Positions 35,314 through 44,891 of a DNA stretch of 64,000 nucleotides are shown one piece after another. Both the position numbers and the translations under genes were made by a program. Source of the DNA: Colicola sp016286205. Lineage in GTDB: Bacteria > Bacteroidota > Bacteroidia > Bacteroidales > Paludibacteraceae. Below the pieces are notes generated by a model. It was not told the origin of the DNA. It saw only the letters and a program-made list of their open reading frames with translations, and did not search any database. The DNA lies in contig JAEESF010000010.1 of the NCBI GenBank assembly GCA_016286205.1, positions 35,399 to 99,398 on the forward strand, given 5' to 3'. Positions within the stretch are counted from its first letter, which is position 1, and each line of letters begins with the position of its first letter.

Positions 35314-36801
35314 ATGGCAAAAAAAGCATTGAACAAGTGGACTGCTCCGAAGAGCGTGGCTCCAGAGAGAATTATCCAGTTTGGTGAAGGTAATTTCCTC
35401 CGCGCATTTGTGGACTGGATTGTATGGAACATGAACGCAAAGACCAACTTTAACGGTTCGGTTGTAGTGGTACAACCTATCGAGAAAGGTATGGTAGAGT
35501 GGCTCAACGGTCAGGACTGCTTGTATCACGTTAATCTGCAAGGTCGTCTCAAGGGTGAGGCAGTTAACTCGCTCGAGCGTATCGACGTCATCTCTCGCGC
35601 GCTGAATCCGTATTCTCAGAACTGGGCATACATGGCTTTGGCTGAGCAGCCGGAGATTCGTTTCGTCATCTCCAACACCACAGAGGCAGGTATTACTTTT
35701 GATCCTGCATGTAAGTTTACAGATGCGCCGGCCAGCGCATATCCGGGCAAATTGGTTCAACTGTTGTTCCGTCGCTACAAAACGTTCAATGGCGATCCGA
35801 CTAAAGGTTTGATCTTCATGCCGTGCGAGTTGATCTTCTTGAACGGTCACCACTTGAAAGATTGTATCCGCAAGTACATCGAACTTTGGAAAGACGATTT
35901 TGGAGCAGATTACAAAGGCTTCAAAGAGTGGTTTGAGAAATATAATTATGTTTGCGCAACACTCGTTGACCGTATCGTTCCGGGCTTCCCGCGTAAGGAT
36001 ATCGCCGAGATTCAGGAGAAAGTAGGTTACAACGACAATTTGGTTGTACAAGCAGAGATTTTCCATCTCTGGGTAATCGAGAAGCCGGAGAATATGTCGA
36101 TCGCCGAACTCGAAGCAGAATTCCCTGCCAACAAGGCCGGTCTGAATGTACTGATTGCAGAGAGCGAGAAACCGTACCACGAGCGCAAGGTGACTTTGCT
36201 GAATGGTCCTCACACCGTTTTGAGTCCGGTTACCTATCTCAGCGGCGTGAATATCGTTCGCGATGCTTGCAACCATGAGATTTTGGGCAAATATATCAAC
36301 AAAGTGATGTTTGAGGAATTGCTCGAGACACTCAACCTGCCGAAGGATGAACTGAAAGCTTACGGCGAGAGCGTGTTGGAGCGTTTCAACAACCCGTATG
36401 TTGACCACGCAGTAACATCTATCATGCTCAATTCGTTCCCGAAATTTGAGACGCGTGATCTACCGGGTCTGAAAGTTTACTTGGAGCGTAAGGGTGAACT
36501 GCCGAAGGGATTGGTTCTTGGTTTGGCAGCCATCATCACTTACTACAAGGGTGGTGTTCGTGCCGATGGCGCGCCTATCGAGCCGAATGATGCACAAGAG
36601 ATTATGGATCTGCTCAAGCAACTCTGGGCTACGGGCGACAAACGCAAAGTGGCAGAAGGTGTACTCGGTGCTACCGATATCATCTGGAAAGAGAGCAAGC
36701 AAGATTTGAATAAGATACCGGGTCTGACCGACATGGTGGTTAATTTCCTTGAGTCAATCGAAAAGAAAGGCATGTTAGAAACCGTTAAAACGATTCTCTA
36801 A
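35314..36801 (+). CDS. uxaB: Tagaturonate reductase (altronate oxidoreductase)
   Basis: A 495-residue long-chain mannitol-dehydrogenase-family enzyme that reduces D-tagaturonate to D-altronate with NADH in galacturonate breakdown. It shows the N-terminal RIIQFGEGNFLRAFVDW, VISNTTEAGI, PCELIFLNGHHLKDCI and LLNGPHTVLSPVTYLSG (catalytic Lys/His region upstream in the family). The start at 35314 (MAKKALNKW) lies after the promoter; earlier in-frame starts are in the leader. The uxaA ATG overlaps its stop by 1 base. Confidence 0.93.
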   Translation: MAKKALNKWTAPKSVAPERIIQFGEGNFLRAFVDWIVWNMNAKTNFNGSVVVVQPIEKGMVEWLNGQDCLYHVNLQGRLKGEAVNSLERIDVISRALNPYSQNWAYMALAEQPEIRFVISNTTEAGITFDPACKFTDAPASAYPGKLVQLLFRRYKTFNGDPTKGLIFMPCELIFLNGHHLKDCIRKYIELWKDDFGADYKGFKEWFEKYNYVCATLVDRIVPGFPRKDIAEIQEKVGYNDNLVVQAEIFHLWVIEKPENMSIAELEAEFPANKAGLNVLIAESEKPYHERKVTLLNGPHTVLSPVTYLSGVNIVRDACNHEILGKYINKVMFEELLETLNLPKDELKAYGESVLERFNNPYVDHAVTSIMLNSFPKFETRDLPGLKVYLERKGELPKGLVLGLAAIITYYKGGVRADGAPIEPNDAQEIMDLLKQLWATGDKRKVAEGVLGATDIIWKESKQDLNKIPGLTDMVVNFLESIEKKGMLETVKTIL

Positions 36802-38282
36802 TGACTAATATTCTGAAAATCAATCCGGCCGATAATGTGGTTGTTGCTATTCAACCACAATCGGCAGGTTCTGTCATCGAAGTGGATGGCCGTAAGATAA
36901 CCGTTCTAGAGGATGTTCCTGCCGGACACAAGATCGCTATCAAGGATCTGGCGGAAGGTGAGAACGTAATCAAGTACGGTTTCCCGATCGGTCATGCCCG
37001 TGAGGCAAAGAAGGCGGGTAGTTGGATGAACGAGAATAACATCAAAACCAACCTAGCCGGATTGCTCAGCTATGAGTATCATCCGAAAGAAGTGGTGCTG
37101 AATATTCCCGATGAATCCAGGACTTTTATGGGTTATCGCCGTAAAGATGGGCAAGTGGGAATTCGCAATGAAGTGTGGATTATTCCGACTGTGGGTTGCG
37201 TGAACGGTATTGTTCAAAAATGTGCCGAGCGCTTGCGTCAAGAGACCGGTGCGGAGAATATTTTCTGCTTCCCGCATAACTACGGATGCTCGCAGTTGGG
37301 CGATGATCATGAGAATACGAAGAAGATTCTCCGCGATATGATCCATCATCCTAATGCCGGTGCGATTCTGGTAGTGGGACTGGGCTGCGAGAACAATCAA
37401 CCTGATGTATTCGAGCAGTTCTGTGGTGATTATGACAAAGATCGCGTTAAGTTTGTCGTTAGCCAGAAGATTGAGGGCGATGAGGTGGAATACTGCATGC
37501 CGATCTTGCGCGACCTATACACCAAGACCCAACGTGACAAACGCGAAGCATGTCCGCTGAGCGAACTACGTGTGGGATTGAAGTGCGGTGGTTCGGATGG
37601 TTTCAGTGGCATCACGGCTAACCCGTTGCTGGGCGTCTTCAGCGATTGGTTGGTAGCGCAAGGAGGAACAACAGTATTGACTGAAGTGCCTGAGATGTTT
37701 GGCGCGGAGACCATCTTGATGGACCGTTGTGCAAACAAAGCGCTATTCGATCAGACCGTGTCGCTTATCAATGACTTTAAGGATTATTTCTTGAGTCATG
37801 GTGAACCGGTAGGCGAGAATCCGAGTCCGGGAAACAAGGCAGGCGGTATATCGACGCTGGAAGACAAGGCGCTCGGTTGTACGCAGAAATGTGGTAAGTC
37901 GCTCGTGCGGGGCGTGATGCCTTATGGCGAACGCTTGCAGGTGAAAGGACTGAATCTGCTTTCTGCTCCGGGCAACGACTTGGTAGCCTCCACGGCTCTG
38001 GCTTCGTGCGGATGCCATATGGTGCTGTTCACTACCGGTCGCGGAACGCCTTTCGGAACATATGTTCCGACGATGAAGATATCTACCAATTCCGGATTGT
38101 ATCAGAACAAACCGAAATGGATTGATTTCAATGCAGGTGTTATTGCGGAAGGCGAGCCGATGGAGCAAGTGGCGAAGCGCTTTGCTGATTTCGTTATCGA
38201 AGTAGCCAACGGTGCACCGACGAACAACGAGAAGAATGGTTATCACGAGATAGCTATCTTTAAGAATGGGGTCACTCTGTAG
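36801..38282 (+). CDS. uxaA: Altronate dehydratase
   Basis: A 493-residue dehydratase converting D-altronate to 2-keto-3-deoxygluconate, the step after UxaB. An N-terminal SAF domain (about 1-95; GHKIAIKDLAEGENVIKYGFPIG) is followed by the large UxaA domain: GVRNEVWIIPTVGCVN-like RKDGQVGIRNEVWIIPTVGC, FCFPHNYGCSQLGDDH, GLGCENNQPD and LKCGGSDGFSGITANP with Cys residues suited to Fe binding. Together with uxaB it gives two steps of pectin-uronate catabolism; uxaC, kdgK and kdgA are not in the window. Confidence 0.94.
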   Translation: MTNILKINPADNVVVAIQPQSAGSVIEVDGRKITVLEDVPAGHKIAIKDLAEGENVIKYGFPIGHAREAKKAGSWMNENNIKTNLAGLLSYEYHPKEVVLNIPDESRTFMGYRRKDGQVGIRNEVWIIPTVGCVNGIVQKCAERLRQETGAENIFCFPHNYGCSQLGDDHENTKKILRDMIHHPNAGAILVVGLGCENNQPDVFEQFCGDYDKDRVKFVVSQKIEGDEVEYCMPILRDLYTKTQRDKREACPLSELRVGLKCGGSDGFSGITANPLLGVFSDWLVAQGGTTVLTEVPEMFGAETILMDRCANKALFDQTVSLINDFKDYFLSHGEPVGENPSPGNKAGGISTLEDKALGCTQKCGKSLVRGVMPYGERLQVKGLNLLSAPGNDLVASTALASCGCHMVLFTTGRGTPFGTYVPTMKISTNSGLYQNKPKWIDFNAGVIAEGEPMEQVAKRFADFVIEVANGAPTNNEKNGYHEIAIFKNGVTL

Positions 38283-38949
38283 TCTCTTCTTTCCTCGTCG
38301 TTGTCCGCTGTGCGGGCGCTACGTGGGAGAGCATTTTTCGGATGGAGCGTTGTGTAACGAGTGTCTCCGGACGCTACCACGTACCGAACAAGCCGTAGTA
38401 CGGCACAACGGAACGGAAGATGCACTGGCAGGAGTGGGCCATCTGGATAAGGCTGCGGCCTATTTGTTCTTTGAGAAGCAACACCCGATACAACAGATGG
38501 TGCATAAAATGAAGTATTCCGCTCAGCCGCTAATTGGCTATCAACTTGGCAAGCAGGCAGCAAGGGAATTCATATGCACGGATTTCTTCGATGGAATCGA
38601 CATTATTATGCCTATTCCGTTGCATAGAAAACGTTTCCGTAACAGAGGATACAATCAGTCGGAATATATCGCTCGCGGGTTGAGCGAGATAACCGGAATC
38701 CCGATAGACACCACCCATCTGCTGCGTATCAAAGATACTCCTCAACAGGCACTGCAGAAAGGACAAGACCGAAAGAACAACGTGGTAGATGCGTTCGAGG
38801 TGAATCATCCTGAGCAACTGTACCGAAAGCATATTTTGCTAGTGGATGATTTGATCACAACCGGCGAAACGGTGAAAGCGTGCATCCAGTCTATGCGACC
38901 CGTGCGTGGTGCGATATATAGCGTTTTTGCGTTGTGCAAAGCAAGATAA
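38266..38949 (+). CDS. comF: ComF family phosphoribosyltransferase-like protein
   Basis: A 227-residue ComF protein: N-terminal zinc ribbon CPLCGRYVGEHF...LCNEC, a conserved MPIPLHRKRFRNRGYNQSE segment, and the PRPP-binding loop ILLVDDLITTGETVKAC. In transformable bacteria it helps handle incoming single-stranded DNA; in Bacteroidetes it is common but its role is unclear. It overlaps uxaA by 17 bases, so it is tied to uronate genes with no obvious functional link. Confidence 0.93.
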   Translation: MGSLCSLFFPRRCPLCGRYVGEHFSDGALCNECLRTLPRTEQAVVRHNGTEDALAGVGHLDKAAAYLFFEKQHPIQQMVHKMKYSAQPLIGYQLGKQAAREFICTDFFDGIDIIMPIPLHRKRFRNRGYNQSEYIARGLSEITGIPIDTTHLLRIKDTPQQALQKGQDRKNNVVDAFEVNHPEQLYRKHILLVDDLITTGETVKACIQSMRPVRGAIYSVFALCKAR

Positions 38950-38975
38950 AAACAGAAGGTTAATAGTTGGGAACT

Positions 38976-40577
38976 ATGACTAAGAAATACGATTTTTTGA
39001 TTATTGGTGGCGGAGTGGCAGGAATGAGTTTCGCACTCAAGGTGGCCCGTTCGGGTAAGTACAAGATTGCCCTGTGTTGCAAGACCACTCTGGAAGAAGC
39101 CAATACGGCCAAAGCACAAGGTGGTATAGCTTCGGTAACCAATCTGCTAGTGGACGATTTCGACAAACATATCCACGATACAATGGTGGCGGGCGACTGG
39201 CTGAGCGATCCTGCAGCTGTGGAGCAAGTGGTGCGTAATGCGCCTAAAGGCATCGAGGAACTGGTTAACTGGGGCGTTAATTTCGACAAGAAAGAGGATG
39301 GCCAGTTTGATCTGCATCGCGAGGGTGGTCACTCTGAGTTCCGCATTCTTCACCATGCCGATGATACGGGTGCGGAGATCCAACGCGGACTGATGGAGGC
39401 TGTGCGAAGCAATCCGTATGTAGATGTGCTGGAGAATCATTTCGCTGTGGAAATTATCACGCAGCACCACCTCGGTGTACGTGTCACACGACGCACGCCC
39501 GATATAGAATGTTATGGGGCGTATATCCTCAATCCAAAGACGCAGAAGATTGATACTTATTTGAGCCGTATTACCTTGATGGCAACGGGTGGCACAGGGG
39601 CTGTCTATGCTACGACGACTAACCCTGAGATAGCCACGGGAGACGGAATCGCCATGGTCTATCGTGCTAAGGGTCTGGTCAAGGATATGGAGTTTGTGCA
39701 GTTCCACCCCACCAGTCTGTTCAATCCGAAAGAGACACACCCGGCTTATCTGATTACCGAGGCGATGCGTGGTTACGGAGGTATCCTGCGTTTGCCTAAC
39801 GGCGAGGAGTTTATGCAAAAATACGATCCGCGTCTCAGTCTCGCTCCACGTGATATAGTTGCTCGTGCGATAGATAACGAGATGAAGATTCACGCTATCG
39901 ACCATGTCTGTCTGGATGTGACTCATAAAGACCCGGAGGAAACTAAACATCATTTCCCCAATATCTATGCCAAGTGCCTGAGTATAGGCATCGACATCAC
40001 CAAACAATACATTCCTGTGGCGCCGTGTGCACACTATATGTGCGGTGGTATCAAGGTAGATCTTGATGGTCAGTCGTCTATCCATCGTCTCTATGCGGTG
40101 GGCGAGTGCTCTTGCACGGGTTTGCATGGTGGCAACCGTTTGGCTAGCAACTCGCTGATCGAGGCGGTTGTCTATGCCGATGCGGCAGCTAAGCATAGCC
40201 TCAGTGTGATAGAAGATTACGATTTCAACGAGAAAATCCCTGCTTGGAATGACGAGGGAACGCTGAGCAATGAGGAGCGCGTGCTGATCGCGCAAGATGT
40301 GAAAGAGGTCGGGCAGATTATGTCCACCTACGTTGGTATCGTGCGTTCGAATCTGCGTTTGCGTCGTGCTTGGGAACGACTCGATTTGTTGTACGAAGAG
40401 ACCGAGGATCTGTTCAAACGAGTGAAGGCAACACGTGATATATGCGAACTGCGTAATATGATCAACGTGGGTTACCTCATCACTCGCCAGGCCATCGAGC
40501 GCAAGGAGAGTCGCGGATTACATTATTCGATAGACTATCCTAAACAGGAGTCGGAACATCCGCAAGAAGTATGGTAA
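38976..40577 (+). CDS. nadB: L-aspartate oxidase
   Basis: A 533-residue flavoprotein oxidising L-aspartate to iminoaspartate, first step of de novo NAD synthesis. FAD site FLIIGGGVAGMSFALK, then TAKAQGGIA, GATGGTGAVY-like MATGGTGAVYATTTNP, FVQFHPTSLF, and HYMCGGIKVDLDGQSS with GLHGGNRLASNSLIEAV. These distinguish NadB from fumarate reductase together with its length. A TTG codon 9 bases upstream is less likely than this ATG. It overlaps the NlpC/P60 gene by 7 bases. nadA and nadC are not present here. Confidence 0.93.
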   Translation: MTKKYDFLIIGGGVAGMSFALKVARSGKYKIALCCKTTLEEANTAKAQGGIASVTNLLVDDFDKHIHDTMVAGDWLSDPAAVEQVVRNAPKGIEELVNWGVNFDKKEDGQFDLHREGGHSEFRILHHADDTGAEIQRGLMEAVRSNPYVDVLENHFAVEIITQHHLGVRVTRRTPDIECYGAYILNPKTQKIDTYLSRITLMATGGTGAVYATTTNPEIATGDGIAMVYRAKGLVKDMEFVQFHPTSLFNPKETHPAYLITEAMRGYGGILRLPNGEEFMQKYDPRLSLAPRDIVARAIDNEMKIHAIDHVCLDVTHKDPEETKHHFPNIYAKCLSIGIDITKQYIPVAPCAHYMCGGIKVDLDGQSSIHRLYAVGECSCTGLHGGNRLASNSLIEAVVYADAAAKHSLSVIEDYDFNEKIPAWNDEGTLSNEERVLIAQDVKEVGQIMSTYVGIVRSNLRLRRAWERLDLLYEETEDLFKRVKATRDICELRNMINVGYLITRQAIERKESRGLHYSIDYPKQESEHPQEVW

Positions 40578-41371
40578 GCGCTATTATACTACATAGTATC
40601 GTGCCTGTGCGTGCAGAAGCGCGCGAAGGAAGCGAGCAACTGACCCAAATGCTCTTTGGCGAGACATGTGCCATTTTGGAAGAAAAACCTCGATGGAATC
40701 GGGTAAAATTGGACCTGGATGGCCAGGAAGGATGGGTCGATTCGAAGATGATTTCGCCTATGACGGCCAAGGAGTGTAAGGCCTATACGGCTGCTTACAA
40801 AAAGGCTGCCTGGGTTTGCTTCCCGATGGCATATGCCGTGAGCGAGAACAACAATCAAACTATCCCTCTAACTGCGGGCACACGACTGACCAATTACCAA
40901 GACGGTCGCTTCGAATTGCTGGGCGTGGGGTTCCGTATCGACCCTAATATGGTTATTGCCGAACCCAAGGAACTGAATCAGGAGACATTGCTGCAGACGG
41001 TCCGTTTCTTCCTCAATGTGCCATATCTGTGGGGAGGGAAGAATGCCATGGGAATGGACTGCTCCGGTTTTACGCAAGTGGTCATGAGTCTGTTCGGACG
41101 CCAACTGCTGCGTAATGCCAGTGAACAAGCTACGCAAGGCGAAGAGGTAGCATCCCTGGCGAAAGCGCAAGCAGGTGACTTGGTGTTCTTCGACCATGAG
41201 GATGGCAAGATTTCGCACGTGGGCATAGTGATTGATAGCGAGCGCGTGATTCATTGTTCCGGTAGAGTGAAGGTAGAGAAACTGGACCGACTGGGCATCT
41301 TCAACGCCGAGCAAAATGCTTACACCCATCATCTGGTTTCTATTCGCCGTATTGCCCGCGCAGAGAAGTAG
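40571..41371 (+). CDS. NlpC/P60 (C40) peptidase with SH3-like domain
   Basis: A 266-residue cell-wall peptidase. The N-terminal part is SH3-like (about 1-130; TQMLFGETCAILEEKPRWNRVKL), and the C-terminal catalytic part has GMDCSGFTQVV (Cys nucleophile) and KISHVGIVID (His), with GDLVFF between. This fits the YkfC-like gamma-D-Glu-diaminopimelate endopeptidases that recycle peptidoglycan peptides. The N-terminus is only weakly hydrophobic, so export is uncertain. It overlaps nadB by 7 bases. Confidence 0.9.
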   Translation: MVSAIILHSIVPVRAEAREGSEQLTQMLFGETCAILEEKPRWNRVKLDLDGQEGWVDSKMISPMTAKECKAYTAAYKKAAWVCFPMAYAVSENNNQTIPLTAGTRLTNYQDGRFELLGVGFRIDPNMVIAEPKELNQETLLQTVRFFLNVPYLWGGKNAMGMDCSGFTQVVMSLFGRQLLRNASEQATQGEEVASLAKAQAGDLVFFDHEDGKISHVGIVIDSERVIHCSGRVKVEKLDRLGIFNAEQNAYTHHLVSIRRIARAEK

Positions 41372-41391
41372 AATACCTCATATAGAATCGA

Positions 41392-41421
41392 AAAAGAGAC
41401 GTCCGTTGGGCGCCTCTTTTA
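41392..41421 (+). terminator. Terminator between the NlpC/P60 gene and tRNA-Leu
   Basis: Stem AGAGACGTCC, loop GTTG, stem GGGCGCCTCT followed by TTTATTTT. The upstream A-run would let it also stop minus-strand transcripts coming from the tRNA. Confidence 0.8.
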
Positions 41422-41427
41422 TTTTCG

Positions 41428-41513
41428 TACCGCGAGTGGGACTTGAACCCACACAGCCATCACTGGCCAAAGGATTTTAAGTCCTTCGTGTCTACCTATT
41501 CCACCATCGCGGC
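41428..41513 (-). tRNA. tRNA-Leu (anticodon UAA)
   Basis: An 86-nt class II tRNA on the minus strand. Acceptor arms GCCGCGA / TCGCGGT (first pair G-U) with discriminator A; D-arm region TGGTGGAATAGGTAGACA; anticodon stem AAGGA / TCCTT around loop CTTAAAA, giving anticodon TAA; a long variable arm; T-arm GTGGGTTCAAGTCCCAC. CCA is not encoded, so the cca product in this window is needed. Its own promoter is at 41539-41570. Confidence 0.96.
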
Positions 41514-41538
41514 CCGGTAGATTTTTTCAAATCGGGCA

Positions 41539-41570
41539 CAAAAGTACTGCTTTTTTTTGAATTGTGCAAA
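41539..41570 (-). promoter_or_regulatory. Promoter of tRNA-Leu
   Basis: Minus strand TTTG (41567-41570), 20 nt, TACTTTTG (41539-41546), about 26 bases before the mature 5' end. The 347-bp gap here holds terminator, tRNA and the two divergent promoters; nothing else is seen. Confidence 0.82.
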
Positions 41571-41646
41571 AAAAAAGTAAAAAAGTAGGTGAATTCTTCA
41601 AGCAATCTGTAGAAAATAATAAAAATGAATTAAAATTCATTCATTA

Positions 41647-41678
41647 TTTGCATAATCAAAAAATTATTTGTACCTTTG
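41647..41678 (+). promoter_or_regulatory. Promoter of the HD-lpxDCA-glnS run
   Basis: TTTG (41647-41650), 20 nt, TACCTTTG (41671-41678). The leader contains a stem CTACAC / GTGTAG inside an outer CAGGC / GCCTG pair (41679-41711). Confidence 0.83.
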
Positions 41679-41718
41679 CAGGCTGTTTCTACACAACGTG
41701 TAGGCGGCCTGTTTTGAT

Positions 41719-42945
41719 ATGGCAAATAAACGTAAAATAATCAACGACCCGGTATTCGGATTCTTGTCTATTCCGAATGAACTGATATACGATGTGTTGC
41801 AGCATCCGTATGTGCAACGCCTCAGTCGTATTCGTCAGTTGGGTTTATCCTATCTGGTCTATCCGGGAGCTCTGCATAGCCGTTTCTCTCATTCGCTCGG
41901 TGCTATGCATCTGATGCACGAGGCTATTGCTTCGTTGCGCCTCAAGAATATTGAGATAACCGATAACGAAGCCACATCGGCTATGATAGCTATTCTGCTC
42001 CATGATATCGGTCATGGTCCATTCTCGCATGTGTTGGAGCATACGCTCGTGGATGGAGTAACTCACGAAGATATATCGCTGCTGATGATGGAGCGTATCA
42101 ATAGTGATCTCAATGGTGCGTTGACCGAAGCCATCGCTATCTTCAAGAACGAGTATCCGAAGCATTTTCTCCATCAGTTGATTTCCAGTCAGTTGGATGT
42201 GGATCGCATGGATTATCTGTGTCGCGACTCGTTCTTCACGGGTGTGCAAGAGGGCCGCGTGGCTAGCGAACGTCTGCTCAAGATGTTGGATGTGCGCAAC
42301 GATCATCTGGTGGTGCAGGTCAAGGGCATCTACTCGGTCGAGAAATTCCTGGTGGCTCGTCGACTGATGTACTGGCAGGTCTATCTGCATAAGACTTCGG
42401 TGGCTGCTGAGCAACATCTGATCAAGATTCTTTCTCGGGCCAAGGAGTTGGCACGTGGCGGACAGGAGCTGTTTGCTTCGCCTGCGTTGCGCTATTTCCT
42501 TTATCAACCCGTTACGGTAGATATGTTTAGTCCTCAGAGCGAGGCACTAGATCAGTACGCGCTCTTGGACGATACGGATGTGCTGTCGGCTATCAAGGTG
42601 TGGATGTCGTCTGCCGATCCTGTGCTGAGCGCACTGAGTCGTTCGTTCATCAATCGCCAGCTTTTCCGTGGCGAACTGCTCTCGGTTCCATTGACCGAAG
42701 CAGAGCAACAGGCGCTCAATCGTCATTATGCAACTTTGCTGGGCGTGTCCGAGCAAGAGGCTCGCTACTGTTGGATCGAGCATGTGTCGACCAGCAACAC
42801 CTATTCCGAGAAGGACGATTCCATCGATATCCTCTATTCCGATGGTACGGTTCGTGATATAGCTGAAGCGAGCGAGATTCTTGACTTGGAGGCACTGACT
42901 CGCAAACCTAAAAAAATGTATTTGTTCAAATTTAGAGAAAACTGA
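41719..42945 (+). CDS. HD-superfamily phosphohydrolase (SAMHD1/YwfO-like)
   Basis: A 408-residue metal-dependent HD hydrolase. The metal site residues are in HSRFSHSLGAMHLMHEA (H), ILLHDIGHGPFSH (HD) and SQLDVDRMDYLCRDS (D). This layout matches YwfO/SAMHD1-type dNTP triphosphohydrolases, so a role in nucleotide pool control is likely though the substrate is unproven. In Bacteroidetes this gene commonly precedes lpxD, as it does here, 5 bases away. Confidence 0.92.
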   Translation: MANKRKIINDPVFGFLSIPNELIYDVLQHPYVQRLSRIRQLGLSYLVYPGALHSRFSHSLGAMHLMHEAIASLRLKNIEITDNEATSAMIAILLHDIGHGPFSHVLEHTLVDGVTHEDISLLMMERINSDLNGALTEAIAIFKNEYPKHFLHQLISSQLDVDRMDYLCRDSFFTGVQEGRVASERLLKMLDVRNDHLVVQVKGIYSVEKFLVARRLMYWQVYLHKTSVAAEQHLIKILSRAKELARGGQELFASPALRYFLYQPVTVDMFSPQSEALDQYALLDDTDVLSAIKVWMSSADPVLSALSRSFINRQLFRGELLSVPLTEAEQQALNRHYATLLGVSEQEARYCWIEHVSTSNTYSEKDDSIDILYSDGTVRDIAEASEILDLEALTRKPKKMYLFKFREN

Positions 42946-42950
42946 TAGAT

Positions 42951-43982
42951 ATGGAATTTTCCGCACAACAAATAGCCCTGCTTCTGGGCGGCAAACTGAT
43001 TGGCAATGCCAATGCTATGGTCTCGGACGTAGCTCCTATAGAGCATGCTGAGGCTAAACATCTGTCTTTCGTTACCGAAGAGAAATATGTTCCGCAACTG
43101 GCCACTACCCGTGCCGGAGTTATTCTGGTTACTGAGTCGCTAGTGGCTGATCCGTCGGTAGTGAACGACCGCTCGGCACTTATCCTTGTGCCTAATGCGC
43201 GTGGCGCAATGGCGCAGTTGCTGCAACTGGTGGCTAAGACGATGAACCCTGCCCGTCAGGGCATAGAGCAACCGTCGTTCGTGAGCGAGGGTGTGGCGGT
43301 TCCTGAGGATGCGTACATAGGCGCATTTGCTTATATCGGCAAGAATGTCCGTCTGGGCAAGGGTGTACAGATCTATCCTCACGTCTTCATTGGCGATAAC
43401 TGCGTTATAGGCGACAATACGATTCTCTATTCGGGTGTGAAAATCTACTATAACTGCGTGGTAGGCAAGCAGTGTATTCTCCATAGCGGTGTAGTCATCG
43501 GTGGCGATGGATTCGGTTTCGAGCCCGATGCACAAGGCGTGAACCAGAAGATTCCTCAGATAGGCAATGTTATCATTGAGGACGATGTCGAGATAGGTGC
43601 CAACAGTACGGTCGATCGCGCGATGATGGGTAGTACTGTCGTGCGCAAGAATGCGAAGATAGACAATCTCGTCCAGGTGGCGCATAACGTCGAGGTGGGT
43701 GAGTCCACTTTTATGTGCGCGCAATCGGGTATAGCCGGCAGTACCAAGGTGGGCAAACATTGTATCTTGGCAGGCCAGGTAGGCGTAGCCGGACATATAG
43801 AGATAACCGACAATTGTATCTTCGGGGCACAGACCGGTATTGCCGGCAGTGTCCGCAAACCGGGTCTCTACCAGGGATCGCCTGCTATCGATGCTAATCT
43901 GTGGCGTCGTGCTACTGTCGGATTTAAGCAGTTGCCTGATCTGGTGCGCGATGTGCATGAACTGAAGAAAAATAAATCCTAA
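42951..43982 (+). CDS. lpxD: UDP-3-O-(3-hydroxyacyl)glucosamine N-acyltransferase
   Basis: A 343-residue lipid A enzyme adding the N-linked 3-hydroxyacyl chain (third step). An N-terminal uridine-binding domain (about 1-100) leads into a left-handed beta-helix of hexapeptide repeats (about 105-320), with catalytic His in VQVAHNVEVGE and GGDGFGFEPD for substrate. Ends in a helical C-terminus (VRDVHELKKNKS). It sits 6 bases before lpxC in a lipid A operon. Confidence 0.96.
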   Translation: MEFSAQQIALLLGGKLIGNANAMVSDVAPIEHAEAKHLSFVTEEKYVPQLATTRAGVILVTESLVADPSVVNDRSALILVPNARGAMAQLLQLVAKTMNPARQGIEQPSFVSEGVAVPEDAYIGAFAYIGKNVRLGKGVQIYPHVFIGDNCVIGDNTILYSGVKIYYNCVVGKQCILHSGVVIGGDGFGFEPDAQGVNQKIPQIGNVIIEDDVEIGANSTVDRAMMGSTVVRKNAKIDNLVQVAHNVEVGESTFMCAQSGIAGSTKVGKHCILAGQVGVAGHIEITDNCIFGAQTGIAGSVRKPGLYQGSPAIDANLWRRATVGFKQLPDLVRDVHELKKNKS

Positions 43983-43988
43983 TACATT

Positions 43989-44891
43989 ATGAAACAACAC
44001 ACTATCAAAGAATCGTTCGTTCTCCGTTCGGTGGGATTGCATACCGGACTGGATGTAACGGCTACCTTCCTACCTGCGCCGCCTAACACAGGTATCTGTT
44101 TGCGTCGTGTAGACCTGCCTAAGCAACCGTGCTATCAGGCTCTGGCCGATTATGTGTCGGCTACCGAGCGAGGCACTGTTTTGGAACATGGTAAATGGAA
44201 AGTGTCTACGGTGGAGCATGCGCTCAGTGCCCTCTATGCAATGGGCGTGGATAATTGTATTATCGAGGTCAATGCACCCGAGATGCCTATTCTGGATGGT
44301 AGCGCGCGTATGTTCGTTCGCGAGATCGAACGTGTCGGTCTGGAGGAACAGGATGCCGAGCAACAGGTCTATGTGGTGACCGAGCCGATCGAGTATATCT
44401 CCGAGCACGGCAATATCATGCGTATCGAACCGTGCGACCATTATGAGGTAGATGTTACTATCGCCTTCCAGTCGCGTCTGTTGCGCGAGCAACATGCTAC
44501 GCTGACCGACCTCCGGACCTATCCACGTGAGGTCTCGTCGGCACGTACTTTCTGTTTCGTGCGCGAGATCGAACCATTGCTACGTGTCGGACTGATCAAG
44601 GGTGGTGACCTGAAGAATGCACTTGTTATCTACGAGACCGAGATGTCGCAAGAGGGTATGGACTATTTCTGCGATAAGATGGGGCAACCGCATATGGATG
44701 CTACTAAACTCGGTTATCTGTCGCCGCTCAATTACCAAAACGAGCCGGCACGTCACAAACTGCTGGATGTCATAGGCGACCTGTCACTGCTAGGCATGCG
44801 TCTCCAGGGACGTATTGTAGCCGTCAAACCCGGTCACACCTTCAATACCCAGTGTGTACGCCGTCTGCGCAACCAAATCGTAAGCGAATAA
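43989..44891 (+). CDS. lpxC: UDP-3-O-acyl-GlcNAc deacetylase, not fused to FabZ
   Basis: A 300-residue zinc deacetylase, the committed step of lipid A synthesis. Zinc ligands and active site are intact: STVEHALSAL (Glu/His), ARHKLLDVIGDL (His and Asp ligands) and KPGHTFN (His). In many Bacteroidetes LpxC is the first half of a bifunctional LpxC-FabZ protein of about 460 residues. Here the frame stops directly after the LpxC domain (QCVRRLRNQIVSE) and only 34 bases separate it from lpxA, with no fabZ sequence between. FabZ must be elsewhere or absent. Confidence 0.95.
   Translation: MKQHTIKESFVLRSVGLHTGLDVTATFLPAPPNTGICLRRVDLPKQPCYQALADYVSATERGTVLEHGKWKVSTVEHALSALYAMGVDNCIIEVNAPEMPILDGSARMFVREIERVGLEEQDAEQQVYVVTEPIEYISEHGNIMRIEPCDHYEVDVTIAFQSRLLREQHATLTDLRTYPREVSSARTFCFVREIEPLLRVGLIKGGDLKNALVIYETEMSQEGMDYFCDKMGQPHMDATKLGYLSPLNYQNEPARHKLLDVIGDLSLLGMRLQGRIVAVKPGHTFNTQCVRRLRNQIVSE

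Noticed and set aside
38967..38975. TTG start for nadB, three codons upstream
   Set aside because: The ATG at 38976 gives the usual NadB N-terminus just before the FAD motif and is a stronger start codon.
41428..41513. Possible attachment site at tRNA-Leu
   Set aside because: No integrase gene, no direct repeat of the tRNA 3' end and no foreign cargo are seen on either side.
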